Translations under genes and position numbers: made by a program | Shown: positions 23,487 through 32,856 of the stretch, piece by piece | Layout: each line of letters begins with the position of its first letter | How positions within the stretch are numbered: position 1 is the stretch's first letter | Assembly (NCBI GenBank): GCA_024220505.1 | Contig: JAKZZE010000015.1 | Coordinates: 1,054,001 to 1,118,000, forward strand | Length of the DNA stretch: 64,000 bases | From: Rhizopus arrhizus | Lineage: Eukaryota; Mucoromycota; Mucoromycetes; Mucorales; Rhizopodaceae | Direction: 5' to 3' | Notes under the pieces: generated by a model | The model's database searches: none | What the model saw: only the letters and a program-made list of their open reading frames with translations | Told to the model about the DNA's origin: nothing

Positions 23487-24115
23487 TCATATGTCTTTTA
23501 GTAACGCGTCCCAATGCTTCTCATGCAAGACGTACATGCTTCGTTTCCTCACTTGCAATCTATTATTCTGATCATCCATAACGCGTTGCAGTTTGGCAGC
23601 TATCGATATAAATGCAGGCTTACGCTGTTTGATCCAATTGATGAAGTCTTTTGCATTTTCTTCCTCTCTGAAGCGTCCCATATATTTCTTTGTTTTTTTA
23701 AAAATTTCTTCCGTACTCAAAGCTTCATAGGAAAAATTTCTATTATCGTCCTTCGACGGTGAGCTTGGCGTAAAAACAGCGTTTAAAAAAGAGATGATGT
23801 CGGAGTCTGCGTCTATAGATGCAAATTAGGAACGTACGGGCTAAATTGCCTTCTTAAATAATACTTACATAAAAGTGGAGACTCTGGGGTTGTCTCCCTG
23901 GATGAATGACAAATGTCATTATTCAAACTAGTTTCAACACATTCCTCTAAGTCAGGATACATATGATAGTGTGTTGGATGCTGGTTTAAATATGCGGATG
24001 GCATCAGCACAGGGCGTAGCTGATCGCCACCATGGCAAATTTGCATGTTGATCGTGTTGTCATCGATCATCTTCAAACACTCAACCTCAGCCTCTCGTGT
24101 ATATGCTTTAGCAAA
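23487..24115 (-). pseudogene. Resolvase-like protein, copy B (truncated)
   Basis: Inverted relative of copy A. The upstream part, not seen in A, reads ICHGGDQLRPVLMPSAYL and HYHMYPDLEECVETSL, then SSRETTPESPLLY. An intron at 23813-23878 is nearly identical to that of copy A. Exon 2 (23812 downward) is nearly identical too (GRFREEENAKDFINWIKQRK). The splice donor after EKHW, GGTGCG in A, is GGACGC here, so the frame runs on to a stop (ALLKDI type) at 23487. Homology to A ends a few bases later, 19 bp before the right arm of the inverted repeat. The resolvase-like exons 3-5 are missing. At the other end the gene runs into retrotransposon sequence near 24115-24140. Confidence 0.6.
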
Positions 24116-24137
24116 AAGAATGCATGCAGCGTGGCAC

Positions 24138-24463
24138 TCTTACCAAGAGATGTACCTCCATCGCAAATAAAGGTTATTTCCCAGGAAGTATCCTTATCCA
24201 ATACTGATCAATCTGAATCATACGATGTTGAGGCAGTTCTACACCATAAGGGATCACCGGGTAATTACTTACATAAAGTTCGATGGAAAGGTTGTGGAGA
24301 AGAAGACGACACTTGGGAACCGGCTAGTCATTTCCATGATTATAGACCGATCCAAAAATATTGGTCACGTCTAAGTGAACAAGAACCAGCGCGCGAGGTT
24401 CAACTTGTTCCTAAAAAAGATACGACCAAGAAAAGAAAAAAACGTGCATCGCAGTGTAACTAA
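24138..24463 (+). pseudogene. Chromodomain end of a Ty3/gypsy integrase
   Basis: The frame gives LLPRDVPPSQIKVIS, the usual integrase tail of chromodomain Ty3/gypsy elements, then a chromodomain: YDVEAVLHHKGSPGNYLHKV, RWKGCGEEDDTWEPASHF and YWSRL, with aromatic/acidic features of the fold. A basic tail (KKDTTKKRKKRASQ) ends at TAA 24461. All upstream polymerase domains are absent, since the sequence to the left belongs to resolvase-like copy B. It is therefore a 5'-truncated element. A polypurine tract and LTR start follow at 24899. Confidence 0.8.
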
Positions 24464-24898
24464 CTCTAAAAGAAACAGACGTTAATACATTGACCTTCTT
24501 CCACCAACTTTCATTAACTATACATATATGTTGCCAGCAAATTACGCAATTATAAAAATATTTACAAGGATAGTAAAAAATGAATTTTTTTTCTCATGCC
24601 TTAATATTTTTCAATATGCACATTTGTACGCAGTCACATTTACAGACAAACATCATTTTAGCAATAAATTCCTGTTTAGGGTTTATTATCGCCTAAATGC
24701 TTTATTCCATTCTTGAACACTATACTTTATATGTTTATATAAAGAGTCACTATACGTTATATGACTTAACCCTACCAAGCACCTATTTCTTACAACAAAT
24801 AGAGCTCATCTTGACATCTCAAACCTCATTTTCGACATTCACTTAAACAAACATATTTTCACTTGCCACATTAATTCCAGAAAAGATAGTTACAACCT
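24464..24898. other. 3' untranslated part of the retrotransposon fragment
   Basis: AT-rich sequence between the chromodomain stop and the polypurine tract. No further coding features are recognised. Confidence 0.45.
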
Positions 24899-25250
24899 GG
24901 AAGGGGGCAATGTCATGTTTTGACATGTCAATAAGATACAGTCTTATCATTCTGGACTAAATCTTTACAAATGAGTTTGAATAAGAATAGAATCTGATAA
25001 TTATCACTGCCCTAAACAGCCAAGTTTCACTTTCATCTCAACAGTTGATTATTAACATCAGTTTATAAAGTTTTTCTTATACATGTCAAACCATATCGGT
25101 CGTAACTATTTTTTGTCATCTAATCTCAGGTCTTGCTCAACTAATATAAATAGCCTTCAAATCTTTCTTTAATAAAAGTATTCGACTTTAGAATCATTGT
25201 TCGGTCTCGTTAATTCTTTGTCCTATTTTTTATACTTAAAACATTTCAAT
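24899..25250 (+). mobile_element. Polypurine tract and 3' LTR of the Ty3/gypsy fragment
   Basis: GGAAGGGGGCAA at 24899-24910 fits a polypurine tract, and TGTCATGTTTTGACATGTC starts directly after it, as an LTR start should (TG...). Inside are a TATA-like ATATAAATAG near 25144 and AATAAAAG near 25173. The right border is not clear; I place it near 25250, where the foldback-like element begins. No second LTR with the same start is visible in the window. Confidence 0.55.
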
Positions 25251-25827
25251 TACTATACTCAAGCGTGCCAGATACTTATTCTCACTGCTTATCATCCGTC
25301 ACATTGCTATAGCTAAGTGTGACGGATACTTATTTTCACTGCTTTCTATCCGGAACATTACTGTTGTATCCACACAACTAGTAAAGTGAACATTCATGGA
25401 TAAACGTGAGATCTCCGCAATAGCCAACTCTGCCCTGTTGTCCCTATCGATGTTTCAACGACTATATCGGAACCTGATTACAACAGCGGCAGTTCAATCC
25501 AACCTTTATTCAATAATTATTGTTACATTAATAATTTATCTACTTCATTATTCCTTGATTTTTCAAGAACACAGCGGCTATTGATTATCCACTATCATTC
25601 CTTTACCTTCCACATCCTTCTTTTAATCGATCAATTGAAATAGCGGTAAAGACCTAGACATCCAAAAAGTATAAATATCCTCAAATGTTTTTTTATTAAT
25701 AAAGCAATATATAATCTTTAGTTTCACAACCATTGTCTTTTTAGTTTTTGTCTCTTATTTTAATACTTGGCAAAACAATTATGAAACAGCATCAAAAGGC
25801 ATAAATGAGCTATACTAACGAGTAACT

Positions 25828-25938
25828 AAAGTCTGGTACGACTTAATGAAACCGGAAGAGTGTCAAAAGATCATAGAAACAATGCCTAAGCATATAAAGT
25901 AATGTATCAAGAATAAAGGGCGATGGACTGACTATTAA
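25828..25938 (+). pseudogene. C-terminal relic of a Tc1-type transposase
   Basis: The frame reads VWYDLMKPEECQKIIETMP, then HIK, a TAA, CIKNKGRWTDY and TAA. This matches the usual tail of Tc1-family transposases (a helix ending in MPxR, then IKxKGG.T.Y). It is only about 37 codons with an internal stop, and differs from the tail of the element at 19756. Confidence 0.6.
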
Positions 25939-26143
25939 CATCAAATAAATAAACAACTTTATATTTTTTTAAAACTGCTGTTTGAATCTGTCTTTTCCTT
26001 ACATTGCTTGCTACTATATGAATTTGGCTATAGAATGATATACAACAAGGTGTACATTAGCTTAACGACTATGGTGCTACAAGCCCTAGAAGAGAAAATT
26101 ACGAAACATTGGGACAGTTTTGTGGGTCACTGTAACTATAGCA

Positions 26144-26901
26144 ATGTTCTGGGTGAAAAGCAGTGAGAATAAGTATCTGGCACACTTTATAGTAATGTGA
26201 CGGATGAAAAGCAGTGAAAATAAGTATCTGGCACACTTTTGTGCCACATTGTGCCGGATGATAAGCAGTGAAAATAAGTATCCGTCTCACTTAGCTATAG
26301 CACTGTGACGGATGATTAGCAGTGAAAAAAAGTATCCGTCACACTTAGCTATAGCACTGTGACGGATGATTAGCAGTGAAAATAAGTATCTGGCACACTT
26401 TATAGCACTGTGACGGATGATTAGCAGTGAAAATAAGTATCCGTCACACTTTATAGCACTGTGACGGATGATAAGCAGTGAGAATAAGTATCTGGCACAC
26501 TTTATAGCAATGTGACGGATGATTAGCAGTGAAAAAAAGTATCCGTCACACTTAGCTATAGCACTGTGACGGATGAATAGCAGTGAAAATAAGTATCCTG
26601 CACACTTTTGTGCCATATTGTGACGGATGATAAGCAGTGAAAATAAGTATCCTGCACACTTTTGTGCCATATTGTGACGGATGAATAGCAGTGAAAATAA
26701 GTATCCTGCACACTTTTGTGCCATATTGTGACGGATGAATAGCAGTGAAAATAAGTATCCGACACACTTTATACTAATGTTCCAGATGATAAGCAGTGAA
26801 AATAAGTATCCTGCACACTTTTGTGCCATATTGTGACGGATAAATAGCAGTGAAAATAAGTATCCTGCACACTTGACTATAGTAATGTGCCGGATGATTT
26901 A
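26144..26901. repeat. Tandem array, about 14 units of 51/54 bp
   Basis: Units begin GTGACGGATGATTAGCAGTG and continue AAAATAAGTATCCGTCACAC, joined by variable linkers (TTTATAGCACT, TTAGCTATAGCACT or TTTTGTGCCATATT). Within most units GTGACGGAT and ATCCGTCAC are complementary, so each unit can form a 9-bp stem with a 20-nt loop. Other units carry CTGGCAC or CCTGCAC in the second half and pair less well. Unit lengths are always 51 or 54 bp. This keeps reading frames open over the array and explains the 180-codon frame on the minus strand, which I do not regard as a gene. Confidence 0.9.
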
Positions 26902-27439
26902 AGCATATGCGTACCAAAATACTGTATTGTGATCATAAAGCAGATTTGAATTTTAATTGAATAAAATCATCTTTTTCAACGACTGATACTCAGCTTTTTT
27001 AATATTTCATTATATGTTTGTATTTTGTTATAAATTAAGCTACAGTAAGTATTATGTATCACAATATAAAGTTTTTTATTTTGAACGCTGTCCAACTGAC
27101 GTTCTGCGGTTGAATTTCTCTGCAACGCATGCATGCTCTAATATTTCTTGGCGAGGAAAAATTACAAGCCCACAATCTCTTACACAGTTATTAATCACTA
27201 TATACTTTACGTTTCTATGGTGACTGTATATTCAATTATTAGTGTTGTTAGCATATTGAATTCATTAATTAGTCTTACTGTAAGAAATTTTTCAAGCTTT
27301 TGGTGTTGGTTACAAAGCCAGCATATGTCAAGTAGACAATGATAATTAGCTTTCTTCCTTGCAGAAGGATGAATTTGAGCATATCTTTTTCTATAAATCT
27401 AACTTGTCATCAAGATACGTTTATTAAAATTTTTTTATG
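26902..27439. other. Spacer; nothing recognised
   Basis: AT-rich sequence between the repeat array and resolvase-like copy C. Small frames on the + strand have no family features. Confidence 0.5.
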
Positions 27440-28235
27440 AACCCTGTGTATTGCTGTCGATGTTTTTCAAACAAGACATTACGTTGATGTTGCCGCTGAT
27501 ATCACGGGAAACAATTGGTTCTGTGAATTTGGAAGAAGGCAAGACAAACACTATATCTACGTACGATCGGTTGCGGAGAATATCTATCATGGTTTGTGGG
27601 CATCCTATTCTTGTTTCATCTCTTACCGAATGGAAAGCTGGCTTTTGAGCATAATCAATGATAGTATAATTCTTTTTCTTCCATTTGGCTAGCTTCGTTA
27701 AATGATGTGATGATAGATTTATGATGATATCGATTTCTGTCGCTATTTAAAGGCAGCATAAGGCATATTACATTTTATTATTTTTCTTTTAATAACATAC
27801 CTCAGTGTTTCTCATTTAACACGTACATGCTCCGCTTTCTAGCCTGTATTACCTTTTTCTGGTCATCCTTAACACGCAATCTTTTGGTAGCCACTGACAC
27901 AAATGCAGGATTATGCTTTTTAATCCATGAAATAAACGATTGTAAATTATCTTTTTCATTTCTGAAGCGCGCAATATGATTTGTAATAAGCTTGTATATT
28001 TCTCCTAAGCTCAAAGTTTTGAATGAAAAGGTCCCTTTATCGTCTTTTACAGACAAATTTGGGGTAAATGCTAAACTGAAGAAAGATAGAATACCACAAT
28101 TTTCATCTAAAAAGACAGTGTAATTTTACAACAGCACTTGTAGAGAAGGAGATTCTCAGGAGTTGCCTCCCTAGATGTACCAATGTCTGCCTCTAACAAA
28201 GCTTCTTTTTCGAAGGGAAAGGTGCTTTTGTTATT
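27440..28235 (-). pseudogene. Resolvase-like protein, copy C (diverged)
   Basis: More distant relative of copies A and B. The first part reads LLEADIGTSREATPENLLLY; after a short gap come FTPNLSVKDDKGTFSFKTLS, FRNEKDNLQSFISWIKKHNP and ARKRSMYVLNEKH, matching exon 2 of A. A TGA replaces the Trp after EKH (TGG in A and B), yet the splice donor GGTATG is intact. The next exon (27736 downward) reads NYTIIDYAQKPAFHSVRDET, SYVDIVFVLPSSKF and MSCLKNIDSNTQG. Here the G-Y-A-R-K-S start of A is D-Y-A-Q-K-P, so the putative Arg and Ser are lost. No exons 4-5 are found before the spacer. A frame on the other strand at 27451-27648 is only the shadow of this exon. Confidence 0.55.
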
Positions 28236-28496
28236 CTGCTTTGATGTTCATTACATCCTGAAAAGAGATAGCACCCAAAATGGTTATTGTTTTGGCTCTT
28301 GTCTTCAGTACAACGAAAACAGCGCGGCTTCCTTATTTTGACCATGCTACAGATAGCTTCACGTTGATGTGAAAAGCTGCCTCATCAATAAAGATGCGGT
28401 TACTCGTGAAACCAAGGTCCGTTCCATTCCACCTTACTACCCGATCATAGCTTTCGAATTTTTCAGGGCTGCTTCGCCCTATCGAGTGGAAGTATG

Positions 28497-28531
<35 letters not shown>

Positions 28532-29072
28532 CAAACTGATTCTTCACTTTTTGGCTACAAAGTTGTATAAAGCAGTTTTTGAAATTGAAAGATCCTCAAA
28601 GTTGATTATCAGATTGTCCATCATTCCTCCAAAACTAAAGTTGGCTTATCATCAGTAAGCTCTTTTAAGAACTGCTCATACTCTTCTTTAGGATAGGTAA
28701 TCTTCTCATAGGTCTACAACCATTCCTTTTTCTTTCAATCACTTCATCTGGAGCCTATTTATCTTTTTTGCATCAATTTTGAGCAGTGGTCTCTAGCATT
28801 TTAAAGACTCTAGCTGCTGCTCTTACGCCCATGTTTTTCTCGTAAATTAAGGGAGAAAAAACTGCTCTTTATCTTTAGACTTGTAGCATTTATAGATTCC
28901 TTTACACTTTTCGGGTACTTGATTATCGGAATTGGTCTTCTTTTTCTTGTTCCATTCTCTCAGGTGGTTTTACGTCGAGGTACTGGCTCAACGTTATATT
29001 TTCAAGCAGACAAGTTTCATAATCCATTTCCATATCAATCGTGAAAATTTCATTTCCTTGGTCGAGTAGCAT
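28236..29072 (-). pseudogene. IS630/Tc1-mariner-type transposase relic
   Basis: Nearly the whole length of a transposase related to the one at 52988-54198 can be followed, in shifting frames. The start at 29072 gives MLLDQGNEIF and LSQYLDVKPPERMEQEKE; then KSKDKEQFF, KPTLVLEE, DLSISKTALYNFV and a T34 run (28498-28531) inside the coding part. After it come AYFHS, then RIFIDEAAFHIN (first catalytic Asp), a broken AWSK-stop-GSR and KTRAKTITILGAIS. Several stops and frameshifts are present, and the second Asp and Glu are not found. The end abuts resolvase-like copy C. Confidence 0.75.
28498..28531. repeat. T34 homopolymer
   Basis: Thirty-four T within the transposase relic (poly-A on its coding strand, at a Lys-rich ISLKKAYFH position in the related copy). 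Its true length is hard to sequence, so the number is approximate. Confidence 0.85.
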
Positions 29073-29323
29073 GCTTTATTTTCCGTCTTTGTGAATAAAA
29101 GAAGTCTGTACCGAATAAAATATATAAATGAGAAAGGAAAAGTCCTGATACTGCATGAACTTCTTTGCTTCTTTTACACAAGACTGTTTGATTTTAATTT
29201 CCGAAGTTTATTCCTGAGCCTGAATCAATTTTTATTTTTGAACTGTACGAACTTTTTTTTCCCTTGAAAGTGCACGAATAATTCGTGAAAATAGTGTACT
29301 GCAAATTTTAAATTAACGCGAAA

Positions 29324-31102
29324 ATGGTACTTACAAGTGAAGAAGTAAATATTATTGTTTACAAATACTTGCAAGAATCAGGTAAGACTCAAAACTAGAA
29401 ACAAAAATTAACAATACCTAACATGGACAAGGGTTTCGACATACATCGTTTGCTTTTCAGTATGAAAGTCAAGTCGAAAAATCATCATACCGAGATACGC
29501 ACATTCAGCCAGGCGCATTGATCAACATTATTCACAAAGGACTTCAGTTTATGGAAATTGAAGCACACATGAACGAAGAAGGTGAATTGATGGAATGCAG
29601 TGTTCCGTTTTCACTACTTGAACCACACCATTGTGAGCTGACGGGACACACATTCGATAATGAACCTGTAAAAACAGCCAAAAGACAGCGAAAGGAGGAG
29701 AAGAAGCAAAAGGAAAGAGAAAAGAGGGCAAGAAAGGACGATACGGAGGATTTAGGGAAAGAAGAGGTCAAGAAGGAAAATAGTGTCAAGGAGGATGAGG
29801 ACATGGAAGAGAGTATAGTAACAGAAAAGGAAATGATACCAACTGAGATTAGTGCAGAGGATGTGATTGTGTTAAAAGGACACAAGAGTGAAGTATTTTC
29901 GTGTGCCTGGAATCCTATCACAACCTGTCTTCTTGCGTCAGGGTAAATGGAGATAAATGATGAACAACATGTATTCACTTTCTATCTTTTAAGCTCTGGA
30001 GATGCAACAGCAAGATTATGGAATGTGCCGGAGGATAAAGAGGAAGCGATCCAACCGATTGTATTAAACCATTTGCCCAACTTGAACGATAACAAAGACG
30101 TAACCACGCTGGATTGGAATGTAAGCCTAGGATACATAGACAGAGGCAATGACTTATTAGAAATATAGCCAACAGGCACTTTATTAGCCACAGGTTCTTA
30201 TGATGGACAAGCAAGGATATGGACACAAAAGGGTCAATTACGTTTTGTAATGGCACAGCACAAAGGACCCATTTTTTCTTTAAAGTGGAATATGAAAGGA
30301 GATTTGGTATTAAGTGGTAGTGCGGACACAACGACGATCATTTGGGACCCTGAAACAGGTGAGATGAAACAACAATTTGAATACCACACACGTAAGAAAA
30401 AGAGATATATATTTTATTATATGGTAATAGTTTCACACTTTATATGCAGAGGCTATTCTCGATGTTGATTGGATGGATAATACAACCTTTGCTTCTTGTT
30501 CATCCGACAAGACCATCTATGTTTGTAGACTGGGACAAACTAAACCGATAAAAAAGTGGGTGGGACATGAAGATGAAGTGAATGCGGTGCGATGGGATCC
30601 CTCAGGACAATATCTAGCATCCTGTTCTGATGATATGACATGCAAGATATGGTCACTCTCATCTGATCAACCCATACAACAAATCAAAGGTCATACACTT
30701 CAGATCTATACACTTCAGTGGGCACCTCAAAAGGACTCTAGAATATTGGCCACTGCCAGTTTTGATGCCTCTGTACGTCTTTGGGATGCATTGAGTGGTA
30801 CTTGCCTTTATGTGCTGAACAATCATACAGAAGCTGTTTATTCCATATCATTTAGTCCTGATGCTCGTCTGTTAGCCTCTGGTAGTTTTGACGAGGTATT
30901 AAACGTATGGGATACAAAGGTAATACATAATACCCTATCTATCTTATTGTGTATTAAGTCAATTGTGTAGGATGGATCGCTGAAAAAGACCTTTAAGGCA
31001 GATGGTGGTATTTTTGAAGTGCATTTTAGTAAAAATGGAGATAAATTGGCAGCCTGCACGTCCAATAAGCAAGTCGTTATTTTAAATCACATGAACAAAT
31101 AA
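29324..31102 (+). CDS. TBL1-like WD40 protein (LisH plus WD repeats)
   Basis: A transducin-beta-like 1 homologue (TBL1X/TBL1XR1; Sif2 in yeast), a scaffold of histone-deacetylase corepressor complexes in the nucleus. Exon 1 (ATG 29324) and exon 2 (from 29432, after a 50-nt intron) give a LisH motif: [20 protein letters not shown], then [12 protein letters not shown] and [20 protein letters not shown], closely matching the family. A charged Lys/Glu linker (residues about 85-140) leads into WD repeats: [72 protein letters not shown] and LNVWDTK. The end is [12 protein letters not shown] with TAA at 31100. The next gene starts 65 bp downstream on the same strand. Confidence 0.93.
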
Positions 31103-31167
31103 GAAATTATTTTCTAGCATAAACTTTTTTTTTTCTTTCCCTTTTACTCTTATTACTAATAAAAACA

Positions 31168-32767
31168 ATGAATTGTGAATATTGTCACGTTAAAAGTCGT
31201 AAATTTTACTGTGCAGACTGTATCAACGGAAAGTAAGAAAATTAGAAAAATGAGCAAGACATGTTTTAAACAACTTTTTTGTTAGATTTGAAGAGCATAG
31301 AAAAGTAATGAATACTGTGACAGCAGAAAAAGAGCAAATTATTCAACAGGCAAATATATTCCTTGAAAGAGCAACCGTCATTCAAACATTGGTTGCTTCA
31401 AAAAATAAATTATGCATGTCGCTAGAATCCATACAAGCACAGCAAACTTGTTTAACAAAAGAAATACACAAAAGTAAGAATATAGGGCTACTGTGTAAAG
31501 TTATTGATATCCAATAGAGTCACTACGAATATCTGAATTAAAAAGGGCAATCGAACATAAGCGAAGGATGGTAGAGCAGGCTCAGGGTCGATATGATCAT
31601 AAAAAGGAAATAAATAACAACAATGAGGCAGTGATCAAATTATGGCATCGTACACATAAAATGACTGTAGGCACAAGGAGAATACTAGTCAAAGAGGTAG
31701 CATCTCTATTTGAGTTGAAGCCAGGTGTGATCGAAGAAGAAGAGCAGCAACAGCAAAATGCAGCCCTTATGCTGGATCATGAGGATAGGATGCCATTTAG
31801 TAAAAGACCGATAAACTTACTGAACAATAAAGAGGATTTGTATATTTGCGGTGTTACTTTGCCTACTAAACTCATTGATGTGTCAAGTAAATTTCGTTTA
31901 GTCTGACGATGATCGTATGTACTTATATGCATCTTTAGCTTATCCAAAGGAAGAGATCAACGCACCTATCAGTCTCGTAGTACATATGCTGCGATTAATT
32001 GTACATTATTTGGGCATCAAGCTACCCTTTAAAATATTTCAAAAGGGCATTCAACCTTATATTCGCCTAGAGACACCCAATTCAAAATTATGGCGTAATA
32101 ATAACAAGATGCCTTTGTTTTTAGATAAAGAAGATAAAAACTTGCGACGATTTACTATTGGTATGGCCATGTTGAACTATAATATTGCCTATCTTTGCTA
32201 TACCCAAGGTGTACGTATACCCCTGAGTGAAGTACCCAATACTTTACAAAGTTTAATGGCTTGCTGTCATGCACCCAAACTTGGCATGTAAATTCTATCT
32301 ATCGTCGTGTATGTGTAGATACTGACCGATTTATTGTACCTAGTCGATCTCATGCACTTGTATATAAAGGAATACGTGATTTAGAATTTCCAATCGAATT
32401 TGACCAGGTCTGGAAAATGACAGCACTCAGATATAAGACACAGCAAAATGCCGATCGTCCTTGGGATGAGAGCCAATATCCATCCGATCATGTATTGCTG
32501 TATCCAGACAGCGACGAAGAAGAGCAGATAGAGAACCAAGAGACACTGGACAAAATCGAGCCCAGTGCCATGGAACAAAGTGAACATTGGAACCTGGTGG
32601 ACGTTATGCCTTCTTTTCATCGAGGGGCTAATAATGGAAATGAAGGAGAAAGCGTGTTTCAACAGGCGGCAACAAGTTTTATGCCTGGTGTGATGAGCGT
32701 GATGGAATCACTCAATCAGCATGATCCATCGAGTTTTTTGAGTAGAGGAAAAAAATATCTCAGATGA
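31168..32767 (+). CDS. ATG14-like autophagy PI3K-complex subunit (UVRAG/Atg14 family)
   Basis: The N-terminus has a double cysteine pair, MNCEYCHVKSRKFYCADC, as in Atg14/Barkor. A coiled-coil stretch follows (EEHRKVMNTVTAEKEQIIQQ through ELKRAIEHKRRMVEQAQ). The C-terminal domain carries LYICGVTLPTKLIDVS and INAPISLVVHMLRLIVHYLG, the core of the Atg14/UVRAG domain. Atg14 brings the Vps34-Beclin lipid kinase complex to autophagosome formation sites. UVRAG/Vps38 is the alternative, but the N-terminal cysteines favour Atg14. The frame is held by introns near 31229, 31474 (donor GTAAGA), a 52-nt one at 31890-31941 (branch CTGAC) and a 57-nt one near 32286-32342. The C-terminal part is acidic, and the end is FLSRGKKYLR with TGA at 32765. 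Confidence 0.82.
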
Positions 32768-32856
32768 AAAATAATATTTATTATATATGTTATGGTATAT
32801 CAAATAGATTCTTATATACAATATGATGTGTGTTCTTATTTTATACATGATGATCA

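Larger units (their letters stand above)
25248..26901. mobile_element. Foldback-like element with tandem-repeat arms
   Basis: Two reverse-oriented repeat units (25262-25372) face the large array at 26144-26901 across about 770 bp of other sequence. The outer edges match when one is reversed (GCAC-CTTGA-TATAGTAAT). Long inverted arms built of short tandem repeats are the hallmark of foldback elements (FB, Galileo). The arms are very unequal, with 2 versus 14 units. The interior contains a TATA-AATAAA module (25668-25715) and a Tc1 transposase tail, so it looks like a composite. Foldback identity is inference from layout only. Confidence 0.45.

Noticed and set aside
26287..26829. 180-codon frame in the tandem array as a gene
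   Set aside because: It is explained by repeat units with lengths divisible by three; other frames are open as well and there is no promoter or start context.
27451..27648. Frame on the + strand as a gene
   Set aside because: It is the antisense of the resolvase-like copy C exon.
29544..29978. Long minus-strand frame over the TBL1-like gene
   Set aside because: Shadow of the Lys/Glu-rich linker; no family match.
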